A stretch of DNA of 64,000 bases from Bacteroidaceae bacterium (GTDB taxonomy: Bacteria; Bacteroidota; Bacteroidia; Bacteroidales; Bacteroidaceae). The notes below the pieces were generated by a model. That model worked only from the letters and a program-made list of their open reading frames with translations. It was not told where the DNA came from and made no database searches. Below, piece by piece: positions 10,761-20,081 of this stretch (position 1 is the stretch's first letter; each line of letters begins with the position of its first letter). Made by a program: the position numbers and the translations under genes. The stretch lies in contig JAILPK010000001.1 of assembly GCA_024699495.1 (NCBI GenBank), positions 18,817-82,816 on the forward strand. The letters run 5' to 3'.

Positions 10761-10858
10761 TGACTTGTCAACTAAACGAGTAGTTAAGCCGTTACCAATC
10801 CTCTAAAGAATCAACTAGTCAACTACTCAAGAACTCAAAAACTCAAGAACTCAACACG
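10761..10858 (-). repeat. Octamer-periodic dispersed intergenic repeat, copy A
   Basis: On minus strand: gagttcttgagtttttgagttcttgagtagttgactagttgattctttagaggattggtaacggcttaactactcgtttagttgacaagtca; shares core with copies B and C. Confidence 0.8.
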
Positions 10859-10870
10859 ATTTACACAGCA

Positions 10871-12271
10871 ATGGTAAAATCAGTATATTTCGTTGGAATT
10901 GGCGGCATCGGCATGAGTGCCATTGCCCGGTATTATTTGCAGCGGGGCCTCGTCGTGGCAGGGTATGACAAGACTCCGACACCTCTCACAAGAGAGATGG
11001 AACGCGAGGGAGCCCTGATCCATTATGATGAGGACGTGAATCTGATTCCCGAGGCTTGCCGTGATGCCTCGACCACCTTGGTCGTATATACTCCTGCCAT
11101 TCCGGAATCCCACGCCGAGCTACGCTATTTCCGTGACGGAGGCTTCGACTTGCAGAAGAGAGCTCAGGTGTTGGGCTCGCTTACCCGCACCCACAAGGGG
11201 CTCTGTGTCGCCGGCACCCACGGCAAAACTACCACATCTAGCATGACTGCCCACCTCCTTCACCAGAGCCATGTGGACTGCAACGCCTTCCTCGGAGGTA
11301 TCACGAAAAACTATGGCACCAACTATATCCTGGCTCCGGGCAGCGACTATGTTGTAATCGAAGCAGATGAGTTCGACCGCTCTTTCCATCATCTCTCACC
11401 TTTCGCCACTGTAATCACTGCCACCGATGCAGACCATCTGGACATATATGGCACAGAGGAGGCCTATCTCGAGAGCTTCCGCCACTATACAGAACTCATC
11501 CAGTCGGGCGGTTTCCTCGTCCTGCACACGGGCCTGAAGATGCAGCCCAACACTCCCGCAGACGTCACCACATTTACCTACGGGCGCGAGGAGGGCGACT
11601 TCCATGCTGACAATATCCGCATGGGTGGCGGAGAGATAATATTCGACCTGGTATCTCCGCTCGGTAATATCAGCGACATCCGTCTTGGCGTTCCAGTGGG
11701 AATCAATATCGAGAACGGCATCGGAGCTATGGCTCTGGCGCAGATTGCAGGCCTCACGGCTGAGGAGATAAGAAAGGGCATGGCCTCATTCAAAGGTGTT
11801 GACCGGCGCTTCGACTTCCATCTGCGCACCCCCGAAAAGGCATATATCTCCGACTATGCCCACCACCCGGCCGAGATACGCCAGTGTGTCAAGAGCATCA
11901 GAGAGGTTTATCCGGACAAGCGCATAATGGGCATTTTCCAACCCCATCTCTACAGCCGCACAGCAGACTTCTACCGTGATTTTGCCGACTCCCTGTCGCT
12001 GCTTGATGAGGTCGTGCTTACAGAGATCTATCCCGCCCGCGAGCAGCCAATACCCGGAGTAACAAGCAAACTCATCTATGACAACCTGCGCCCGGGCATT
12101 GCGCGGCGCATCATCGAGAAGAAGGACGTGCTCGACGTGGTGGCAGAAGGTGCTTTTGACATACTCATCACTATCGGGGCCGGCGACCTTGACAACTACG
12201 CCGATGCCATAGCTGAGACAATAAAAAAGACACTCCCCGAGGCCACATCTGCTCCGGAAGAGAAGAAATAA
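10871..12271 (+). CDS. murC: UDP-N-acetylmuramate--L-alanine ligase
   Basis: FVGIGGIGMSAIARYY and AGTHGKTTTSSM motifs, YAHHPAEI. Confidence 0.96.
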   Translation: MVKSVYFVGIGGIGMSAIARYYLQRGLVVAGYDKTPTPLTREMEREGALIHYDEDVNLIPEACRDASTTLVVYTPAIPESHAELRYFRDGGFDLQKRAQVLGSLTRTHKGLCVAGTHGKTTTSSMTAHLLHQSHVDCNAFLGGITKNYGTNYILAPGSDYVVIEADEFDRSFHHLSPFATVITATDADHLDIYGTEEAYLESFRHYTELIQSGGFLVLHTGLKMQPNTPADVTTFTYGREEGDFHADNIRMGGGEIIFDLVSPLGNISDIRLGVPVGINIENGIGAMALAQIAGLTAEEIRKGMASFKGVDRRFDFHLRTPEKAYISDYAHHPAEIRQCVKSIREVYPDKRIMGIFQPHLYSRTADFYRDFADSLSLLDEVVLTEIYPAREQPIPGVTSKLIYDNLRPGIARRIIEKKDVLDVVAEGAFDILITIGAGDLDNYADAIAETIKKTLPEATSAPEEKK

Positions 12272-12280
12272 ATCAAAAAT

Positions 12281-13084
12281 ATGGGAAAAGACAATAAGAC
12301 ATCAAGCCGGCATAATCCCGTTTCCGACCAACAGGAGCAGTCCGGAAAAGACTCTGCGCTGAAGGTGATGGTTAAGATAATCATCCTTTTCGGAGTAGCC
12401 GCCTATCTTGTCTTCGCCCTTGTCCTGCGCGGGGAGAGAGGGCAGGAGAAGGTCTGCACCGGCTTGGATGTGATCATCAACGACGAACTCAACACCGGCT
12501 TCATTAATGAAAACGAGGTGAGAGAGATGCTGGTGGCAAAAAAACTCTTCCCTGAGGGACGCTCTTTGTCCGAGGTCGATTTGGAACAACTGGAGAAAGT
12601 CCTTACTGCCAGTCCTTACATCGATGCAGCTCTGTGCTATCAGACGGCCGAGGGGCGCGTCACTATTCAGGTGACACCCCGCCATCCGGTGCTGCATGTA
12701 ATCAACGACCATGGCGACGACTTCTATATAGACAATTTCGGAGAGACGATGCCACGCGGACATCATGTGATCGACCTGATTGTGATGACGGGCAACGTTC
12801 CGCGAGCGAAAGCCGGGAAATTGTATTCACAGTTGGGCACCCGTCTCGAGGACGATGAGTTCTGGAATCAGCAGATAGAAGAAATTCATGTCACATCCGA
12901 GGGCGAACTGGAACTCACGCCGCGCATAGGTCAGCATCTGATACTTCTCGGAGACACCTCGAACATAGACGACAAACTGTCGCGCATGCGCATATTTTAC
13001 GAACAGGGGCTGAATAAAGCCGGATGGAACCGCTATAAGACAATAAGCCTCAAATACGCCAATCAGGTTATCTGCACTAAATAA
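12281..13084 (+). CDS. ftsQ: Cell division protein FtsQ-like
   Basis: N-terminal TM then POTRA-like region; located between murC and ftsA. Confidence 0.82.
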   Translation: MGKDNKTSSRHNPVSDQQEQSGKDSALKVMVKIIILFGVAAYLVFALVLRGERGQEKVCTGLDVIINDELNTGFINENEVREMLVAKKLFPEGRSLSEVDLEQLEKVLTASPYIDAALCYQTAEGRVTIQVTPRHPVLHVINDHGDDFYIDNFGETMPRGHHVIDLIVMTGNVPRAKAGKLYSQLGTRLEDDEFWNQQIEEIHVTSEGELELTPRIGQHLILLGDTSNIDDKLSRMRIFYEQGLNKAGWNRYKTISLKYANQVICTK

Positions 13085-13212
13085 AAGCCGTTCCCGCCCC
13101 AAAGGGAGACAACTGCTTACAGGAAAACGAATCAATAAAATATATAACCAGCCAGACTTTTCCGCCCACACGCCACAGAGAACAGGCGGGGAGTCCGTTA
13201 ACTACAACAAAT

Positions 13213-14601
13213 ATGGGAACAGACAAGACAATTGTTGCTATCGAACTCGGTTCTTCTTCTATCCGGGGTATCATTGGGCAACGCAGAGCTGACGGCACGC
13301 TGCTGCTGCTCGGCTACGAGAGGGAGAACACACCCGACTGTGTACGCAATGGAGTTATTTTCAACATCGACAAGACAGTGCAAGCCATCACCAACATCCT
13401 GAAACGCATCGAGGAAAGGCAGAAAGTGTATGTAAATAAAGTCTATGTCGGCATTAGCGGACAGTCCTTACGTACGGTGAAGAACGAAGTAATCCGCAAT
13501 TTTGACGTTAAGGTTTCCATCAGCGACGAGATTGTGGACAGTCTGATGCAGGACAATTGTGCGCGAATATACAATGATTATGAGATTCTCGACGTGGCTC
13601 CTCAGGAGTTCCGCGTGGGGACCCGCATGACAAATGAGCCTGTGGGAGTTATGGCAGACCACATCGAAGGCTACTATCAGAATGTCGTGGCGCGCACAGT
13701 GCTCAGCGAGAACATTAAACGCTGCTTCCAGGCTCTCGGCAAAGAAATTGCCGGTTTCTATATCTCACCGCTTCTGCTGGCCAACTATCTGCTCACAGAT
13801 ATAGAGAAACGCTCAGGGTGCGCTTTGGTTGACCTCGGAGCCGACACCACCACAGTTGCCGTTTACGAGAAGAACATATTGCGCCATCTCGTAGTTATCC
13901 CGCTGGGAGGTAACAATATCACTGCTGACATCGCCTCGGCCCTGAAGATGGAGATGGAAGAGGCTGAGCAGCTCAAGCGCTCCCTCGGCTCCGCCTATTA
14001 CGACGAGACAGAGGACGCAACCATCCGTCAGATAAACATCTCCAACGGGCGCACCATAGATGAGAAGGTGCTGCGTGACATAATCGAGGCCAGACAGCAG
14101 GAGATTCTGGAGAATGTCAAACATCAGATAGCTGTATTCAGCGAGCATCTGCTCGCGGGAGTGGTCTTCACCGGTGGAGCTGCCAACATTAAGAATATTG
14201 AGACAGCCTTCGCTAATTATGCGCATTTCGACAAGCAGATAAAAATTCGCTTCACATCTGCCACCCCTGAATATACTACCAGCCTCAAGCTCGACCCGCA
14301 GGCCAACAACATAGCCACTCTGGTCGCTATGCTGCGGCGTGCCAATGTCGAGTGCACCAGCGAGAAACCTCTCGAGCCCACACTAGACTTCGACGCTCTG
14401 AGCACCGAGGCCGCCGCCACCCCGCCGGCAGCAGGCGAGGGCGTAGTCACAAAGGCAGAGGCCAAGCCTGCCGACACCCCGGAGGAGATAGAAGGTGAAC
14501 AGAAAGAGAGTGATTCTGAAGACAAGCAGAAACCAAATATCTTCTCCAAGTTCGGAAAGACAGTATCCAAGATACTCGCCGGACTCGTGGAAGAAAGCTA
14601 A
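13213..14601 (+). CDS. ftsA: Cell division protein FtsA with C-terminal amphipathic helix
   Basis: IVAIELGSSSIRGIIG, VDLGADTT and FTGGAANI actin-fold motifs; C-terminal IFSKFGKTVSKILAGLVEE. Confidence 0.95.
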   Translation: MGTDKTIVAIELGSSSIRGIIGQRRADGTLLLLGYERENTPDCVRNGVIFNIDKTVQAITNILKRIEERQKVYVNKVYVGISGQSLRTVKNEVIRNFDVKVSISDEIVDSLMQDNCARIYNDYEILDVAPQEFRVGTRMTNEPVGVMADHIEGYYQNVVARTVLSENIKRCFQALGKEIAGFYISPLLLANYLLTDIEKRSGCALVDLGADTTTVAVYEKNILRHLVVIPLGGNNITADIASALKMEMEEAEQLKRSLGSAYYDETEDATIRQINISNGRTIDEKVLRDIIEARQQEILENVKHQIAVFSEHLLAGVVFTGGAANIKNIETAFANYAHFDKQIKIRFTSATPEYTTSLKLDPQANNIATLVAMLRRANVECTSEKPLEPTLDFDALSTEAAATPPAAGEGVVTKAEAKPADTPEEIEGEQKESDSEDKQKPNIFSKFGKTVSKILAGLVEES

Positions 14602-14611
14602 ATGGACATCC

Positions 14612-14645
14612 CCTAAGCCCCCGAAAAGATAATCGGGGGGATTAA
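14612..14645. repeat. C/G-rich inverted repeat (cccccga...tcggggg) between ftsA and ftsZ
   Basis: cccctaagcccccgaaaagataatcggggggattaag forms a hairpin. Confidence 0.6.
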
Positions 14646-14761
14646 GACATCCATCATAGAGATGAATTAAAACAGAGACATTTATTTTCAAGACATAAAC
14701 CATCAGACTCATTCCGTAAAATAAAACAAGAGACGGGGGAGAGTCCATTAAAAATACCACT

Positions 14762-16099
14762 ATGGCAGACGAACATAAAACAGAGACTGGCGGCATCCAG
14801 TTTATAATGAAAACCAACAACCCCAGCATCATCAAGGTGGTGGGAGTCGGAGGCGGCGGAGGCAATGCCGTCACACACATGTATAACGAGGGCATTCACG
14901 ATGTGACTTATGTCCTCTGCAACACTGACAAGAAAGCGCTTAGCGACTCTCCCGTGCCCAACAAACTGCAGCTCGGCGAAGGCCTCGGAGCCGGAAACCG
15001 ACCAGAGCGCGGACGGCAGGCTGCGCTGGACAGCATCGACAAAATCAAAGAACTCTTCAACGACGGCACACGCATGGTATTCATCACCGCCGGTATGGGA
15101 GGCGGAACGGGCACAGGCGCTGCTCCTATCGTTGCCCAGTGCGCACGAGAGATGGAGATTCTCACCATCGGAATTGTCACCATCCCGTTCCTCTTCGAGG
15201 GACACATGAAGATCGGACAGGCTCTCAAGGGAGTGGCTGAGATGTCGAAACACGTGGATGCGCTGCTCGTAATCAACAACGAACGCCTGCGTGAGATTTA
15301 TCCTGAGCTTACCGTCCGCAACGGCTTCGCAAAAGCTGATGACACCCTGTCTATTGCTGCTAAGAGCATAGCCGAAATCATAACCATGAGGGGAATAATG
15401 AACTTGGACTTCCAGGATGTCAAGACTATCCTTAAGGACGGAGGCGTTGCCATAATGAGCACCGGCTTCGGCGAAGGAGAGAACCGCGTGACCAAAGCGT
15501 TCCAGGAGGCTCTTCATAGTCCGCTGCTCAACAACAACGACATCTTCAACTCCAAGAAAGTCCTTTTCTACATCACCTTCGGCACCTCCGACTCTGCAGA
15601 CGAGCTCACGATGGAAGAGATGAACGAAGTGAATGAGTTCATGGCTCAGTTCCATCAGGACGTGGTGGAGACAAAATGGGGACTTGGAACTGATGACACC
15701 CTCGGCAACAAGATAAAAATAACCCTGCTCGCTTCTGGGTTCGGACTGAAGAATGTGCCCGGACTGGAAAGCGGCGATCCCACCCCCATCACACGTGAGG
15801 ACGAGGACCGTAAGCGCAAGGAGGCTGAAGACAAAGAGAACCTGGAAGACCTCATTGGAGAGTATTACAAGGATCAGGAGAACCGACCCAAACGCCCCCG
15901 CCGCCATATCTATATATTCGAGGATTCCACTTTGGACAACGATGAAGTCATCCAAATGGTCGAATCTCTGCCTACAGCCAACCGCCAAAAGGCTGACTTA
16001 CGGCGAATTATGGACAAGGCATCAGCGGACGAGTCGATGACCACCAGCGAAACCGCATCTGCAGACTCTCCTGAGCAGCCGATAAAATTCATCCTTTAA
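14762..16099 (+). CDS. ftsZ: Cell division protein FtsZ
   Basis: VGVGGGGGNAVTHM, GMGGGTGTGAAP and NNERL tubulin-family motifs. Confidence 0.98.
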   Translation: MADEHKTETGGIQFIMKTNNPSIIKVVGVGGGGGNAVTHMYNEGIHDVTYVLCNTDKKALSDSPVPNKLQLGEGLGAGNRPERGRQAALDSIDKIKELFNDGTRMVFITAGMGGGTGTGAAPIVAQCAREMEILTIGIVTIPFLFEGHMKIGQALKGVAEMSKHVDALLVINNERLREIYPELTVRNGFAKADDTLSIAAKSIAEIITMRGIMNLDFQDVKTILKDGGVAIMSTGFGEGENRVTKAFQEALHSPLLNNNDIFNSKKVLFYITFGTSDSADELTMEEMNEVNEFMAQFHQDVVETKWGLGTDDTLGNKIKITLLASGFGLKNVPGLESGDPTPITREDEDRKRKEAEDKENLEDLIGEYYKDQENRPKRPRRHIYIFEDSTLDNDEVIQMVESLPTANRQKADLRRIMDKASADESMTTSETASADSPEQPIKFIL

Positions 16100-16127
16100 T
16101 ATTCAACTGTTCCCGACAAGAGGCTGT

Positions 16128-16300
16128 AAGTTTTTGAGTCCTTAAGTTTTTGAGTTTTTGAGTAGTTTACAAGTGGTTAGTAGTCGAGTTGGTCCTTTAG
16201 AGGATTAGTAATGGCTTAACTTCTTAGACTCTTAAACCTCTTAAACTCTTGAACCTCTTGAACTCTTAAACCCCTTAAACCTCTTAAACTCTTGAACCCG
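16128..16300 (+). repeat. Octamer-periodic dispersed intergenic repeat, copy B, with 3' extension of CTCTTAAAC-like tandem units
   Basis: agtttttgagtccttaagtttttgag...ggtcctttagaggattagtaatggcttaac..., then cttaaacctcttaaactcttgaacctcttgaactcttaaacccc. Confidence 0.8.
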
Positions 16301-16330
16301 CGGCTTACCGCGAACACGGAGCTGCTGCCC

Positions 16331-17185
16331 TCAGAATTTATCCCGACATTGCTCCATCAGCCACTTGGGGGTGGAGGTGGCGCCACAGATGCCTATGCTC
16401 TCTGCTGCAGAGAGGTCCAGCTGCAGAGAGTCTATCTCGTCGGGACTGTCTATCATGAATGAATGGGGGTTCGCTCTTCGGCACTCTTCGAAAAGGGCGC
16501 GTCCATTGCTGCTCTTGCGTCCGCAGACAAAGAGGACGATATCGTGGCGGGAAGCAAATTCGCGGATGTGAGAAATACGATTCGCCACCTGACGGCATAT
16601 AGTGTCGTAGAAGGTGAATGTGGCATTAGGAGCGATATGTTCACGTATGTATTCTACCACCTGACGGAAACCGTCTAATGATTTGGTGGTCTGACTATAG
16701 AGGGCGATGTCGCGCGTGAAGTCCAGCATGGCTGCCTCATCGGGGGTCTCTATGACGATGGCAGTGCCTTCAGTTTGTCCCACCAGCCCCAGCACCTCGG
16801 CATGGCCACGTTTGCCGTAGATCACAATCTGCCGGCTATGCTCCGGGTCGGAGTCGTATTCGCGTTTGATTCGTTCCTGCAGATGCAGCACCACAGGGCA
16901 TGTGGCATCAATTATATTAATGTTGTTTGATGCAGCCTGGAGATATGTGGTCGGCGGTTCCCCGTGGGCCCGTAGGAGAACGCTCGCATCATGAAGTCTT
17001 GAGAACTGCTCATGGTCGATTGTCACCAGTCCCATGGCGCGAAGCCGTTCCACCTCGCGCCCGTTGTGGACTATGTCACCGAGACAATAAAGCTTACGTT
17101 CCCGGCTGAGTTCCTCCTCTGCTTTTCCGATGGCGCGAGTCACTCCGAAACAGAAGCCAGAGCCAGTGTCGATTTCAACAAACAT
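16331..17185 (-). CDS. ispH: 4-hydroxy-3-methylbut-2-enyl diphosphate reductase
   Basis: GFCFGVTRAI, RAHGEPPTT, ATCPVVLHLQ and SSNGRALFE motifs. Confidence 0.95.
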   Translation of the reverse strand: MFVEIDTGSGFCFGVTRAIGKAEEELSRERKLYCLGDIVHNGREVERLRAMGLVTIDHEQFSRLHDASVLLRAHGEPPTTYLQAASNNINIIDATCPVVLHLQERIKREYDSDPEHSRQIVIYGKRGHAEVLGLVGQTEGTAIVIETPDEAAMLDFTRDIALYSQTTKSLDGFRQVVEYIREHIAPNATFTFYDTICRQVANRISHIREFASRHDIVLFVCGRKSSNGRALFEECRRANPHSFMIDSPDEIDSLQLDLSAAESIGICGATSTPKWLMEQCRDKF

Positions 17186-17227
17186 AGATGATGAGATTAA
17201 CTAATAGGGAAAGATAAGTGACAAGCT

Positions 17228-17947
17228 CTAATTAGTTAATTTGTGGTATAAATCTAACAGCCACTGATTCTGCTCCTCGATGGTGAGACTGCTGTTGTCC
17301 AAGACGTATGCGTCAGGAGCCTGGCGCAGAGGCGCCACAGCCCGGGTAGAATCAATGCGGTCGCGCTCCTGCAGGTTTTGCAGGATCTCGTCAAAGGATA
17401 CCTCTTCTCCCTTGGCCCGCAGTTCGTCGTAGCGGCGCTGGGCACGGACTTCGGGGGAGGCGGTCACAAACACTTTCATCTCTGCATTGGGAAAGACTGC
17501 TGTTCCGATGTCACGCCCGTCCATCACTATACCCCCTTTCTGTCCCATGGACTGCTGGAGAGCCGTCATCGCTTCTCGCACAAACGGCAGGGCCGCAACG
17601 GGGCTGACATGAGCTGACACCTCCATGGTGCGGATCTGGCGCTCAACGTTGACGCCATTGAGATATGCATCCGGGCGTCCGGAGGAGGGGTTGAGATGAA
17701 ATGCGATATTTATCTCATTCATCCGGGCCTGCAGTTGTTGTTCATCCACGGCCCCGTCCCCGCTGATCAGCCCTTGTTCGATGCAGAACAGGGTGCAGCA
17801 TCTATACATGGCCCCGCTGTCAATATATATATATCCGATTCTGCGGGCCAAGTCCTTGGCCATTGTGCTTTTGCCGCAGGAGCTGTGTCCGTCGATTGCA
17901 ATTGTGATACGTCTGGAAGCGGAAGAAGTGTTCTCTGTATTATTCAT
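17228..17947 (-). CDS. cmk: Cytidylate kinase
   Basis: [28 protein letters not shown] and MDGRDIGT motifs. Confidence 0.96.
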   Translation of the reverse strand: MNNTENTSSASRRITIAIDGHSSCGKSTMAKDLARRIGYIYIDSGAMYRCCTLFCIEQGLISGDGAVDEQQLQARMNEINIAFHLNPSSGRPDAYLNGVNVERQIRTMEVSAHVSPVAALPFVREAMTALQQSMGQKGGIVMDGRDIGTAVFPNAEMKVFVTASPEVRAQRRYDELRAKGEEVSFDEILQNLQERDRIDSTRAVAPLRQAPDAYVLDNSSLTIEEQNQWLLDLYHKLTN

Positions 17948-18026
17948 ATATTATATTTTTAGCTGTGTTGCTTAAATATCATTCTGGGCAGAAGAATATC
18001 ATATTGTGGTGCGTAAGCCGAAAGAC

Positions 18027-19058
18027 CTACAGCCTAACCTGGGCATTAAACATCAGGCCCGGGGTGGAGACGTGGTATTTTGAGTATGCGAGGTCAATGC
18101 GGAAGCGCTTGACGTGAACCCCTGCGCCGAATGAGAGGCCGGAGCCGTGGCTGCTGCCTGCCGATTTCATCTCACTGGCGCGGCGGAAATTGAAGCCAGC
18201 TGAGAGATGGAAGAATGAGGAGGGGATTATGTCAACACCCAACTGGAAGTGGTTCAGCAGAATCTTGCCGAATTTCTCGTCGTGCTCGGGGTTGTAGAAA
18301 TAGTCGCTGCTCCAACGGGTTAAGTCCGTCATCGTCACGGTGAAACGGATGGGCGCTTCGGCAAGCCGCTTGGTAAAACCGACGCTCAGATCATACGGAA
18401 GCCGCTCGTGGGTATCTGCAAAGGCCTTCACCTGACCGCCTAAATGGGAGGCAACGAGGGAGAATGAGAAGTCGTTCTCCTGATTGTAATAATTGAGGCC
18501 AAGGGAGGCTGCCAGGGCAATGCTCGTATATGAGGCGTATTTGGAATAGATGAACTCGGTGGTTACGCCCCCGGCCCAGCGCTCCCCAAGCATATAGGTG
18601 TAGCCGCCTGTTAGCAGCATGTCCAGAGCGCGAAACTGCCCCACGGATATGCCTTCGACCGTGGTCTCCTGCATTGAACCGTAACCGAGGAACTTGGCCC
18701 CCAATGCCCATGTGCCCCGTTTGCCCGCCGCCTTTACGAATGAGACATTCCCCATCTTGCAGCCCTGCATATATGTCAGGAAACCGAGATTGAGAGTGCG
18801 GTCCTCGACATTTGCCATTAGGGCTGGATTGAAGAAGAAGAGGGACGCATCGTCGTCGGGCATAGAGACGGAAGTCCCGCCTAAAGCCATAGAGTGGGCA
18901 GATGAAGGCAGGCTGAGGAAGTTGAAGACCGAGGTCCCCTCTTCCTGTGCGCTGACGGCTCCGGAACAGGTGAGCAGTATCATCGCAAGAGTCGATAATT
19001 TCAGAAAAATATGTCGGGAGAACATTCGCTTGTCGTTTTCGGGCACAAAAATACTCAT
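18027..19058 (-). CDS. porQ: PorQ-like type IX secretion system outer membrane protein
   Basis: Signal peptide and FNFLSLPSSAHSMALGGTSVSMPDDDASLFFFNPAL motif typical of PorQ; neighbours cmk. Confidence 0.8.
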   Translation of the reverse strand: MSIFVPENDKRMFSRHIFLKLSTLAMILLTCSGAVSAQEEGTSVFNFLSLPSSAHSMALGGTSVSMPDDDASLFFFNPALMANVEDRTLNLGFLTYMQGCKMGNVSFVKAAGKRGTWALGAKFLGYGSMQETTVEGISVGQFRALDMLLTGGYTYMLGERWAGGVTTEFIYSKYASYTSIALAASLGLNYYNQENDFSFSLVASHLGGQVKAFADTHERLPYDLSVGFTKRLAEAPIRFTVTMTDLTRWSSDYFYNPEHDEKFGKILLNHFQLGVDIIPSSFFHLSAGFNFRRASEMKSAGSSHGSGLSFGAGVHVKRFRIDLAYSKYHVSTPGLMFNAQVRL

Positions 19059-19271
19059 TATTTCCTAATATAAACGTAAATAAACCTGCTTTTCGGGTGT
19101 GAGAAGCCCTTTTTTTGCAAAAAAAACCGTTTGCGAGCAAAAAAAATGGCCCAAAGGGAAGTGTGTATCAAAAAGATTAACTACTTTTGTGCCGAAGCAA
19201 GTGATGTAAAAAGCAAAACTGTGCAATCATTGCCTAAATCTGTAATATAATAAAACGAACGAAAATAAATC

Positions 19272-19988
19272 ATGGAAGAAACCAAGTCAATGACTGAAGA
19301 ACTGCGCGGTCAGCGTGGTACCAGCCTGTTATTGGGCTATGTTCTGGTGCTCGGCCTCATGTTTGTGGCTTTCGAGTACACTACAAGAGAAATTAAGATT
19401 GAGGAAATGGAACCCATCTACGAAAGCAATTTCGAAGAGGACATGATACCTATCACTCAGCAGAAGGAAGTGATGGCTCCCCCTCCAGCAGCCGCACCCA
19501 AGGTAGCTGAGATCCTGAATATCGTGGAGGATGATACCGAGCTGGCAGAAGAAGAGGTCCAGACATCTGAGGAAGTGAATCAGGCTATCAGCACAGTGAC
19601 CGGCGAAGGAGCTCCTACCGCAGTTGTTGCATCAGCCCCTGTTGGCCCCGTGCGTGAGGAATCGGATGACGACCGCATCTTCGAAGTCGTGGAGGTGAAT
19701 GCCTCATTCCCCGGCGGTGATGAAGAGTGTTATCGTTGGCTCGCAGAGCACATTCACTACCCGGCCATCGCTAACGAGCAGGGCATTCAGGGACGCGTGT
19801 TTGTGCAGTTCGTGGTAAACAAGGACGGCTCTATCGTGGATGTTAAGGTGCTACGTTCACCGGACCCCTCACTCTCCAAGGAAGCTGAGCGCGTCGTGAA
19901 GATGATGCCAAGATGGAAGCCGGCACGTCAGGGTAACAAGCCTGTGCGTTCACGCTTCAACTTGCCTGTGATGTTCCGCTTGCAGTAA
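19272..19988 (+). CDS. tonB: TonB family energy transducer
   Basis: N-terminal TM, proline/acidic linker, C-terminal VQFVVNKDGSIVDVKVLRSPDPSLSKEAERVVKMMPRWKPARQGNKPV domain. Confidence 0.92.
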   Translation: MEETKSMTEELRGQRGTSLLLGYVLVLGLMFVAFEYTTREIKIEEMEPIYESNFEEDMIPITQQKEVMAPPPAAAPKVAEILNIVEDDTELAEEEVQTSEEVNQAISTVTGEGAPTAVVASAPVGPVREESDDDRIFEVVEVNASFPGGDEECYRWLAEHIHYPAIANEQGIQGRVFVQFVVNKDGSIVDVKVLRSPDPSLSKEAERVVKMMPRWKPARQGNKPVRSRFNLPVMFRLQ

Positions 19989-20081
19989 TCCGCTTATACA
20001 TTATTAATTATTATTACTATATTTTATATAGAGAAAGAGAGTGAGGAACTGCGGTTCTTCACTCTTTATCATCCTTAGTAT

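Noticed and set aside
14654-15988. 444-aa antisense ORF opposite ftsZ
   Set aside because: Fully antisense to a bona fide ftsZ; composition is the usual reverse-frame shadow of biased codons, with no recognisable domain.
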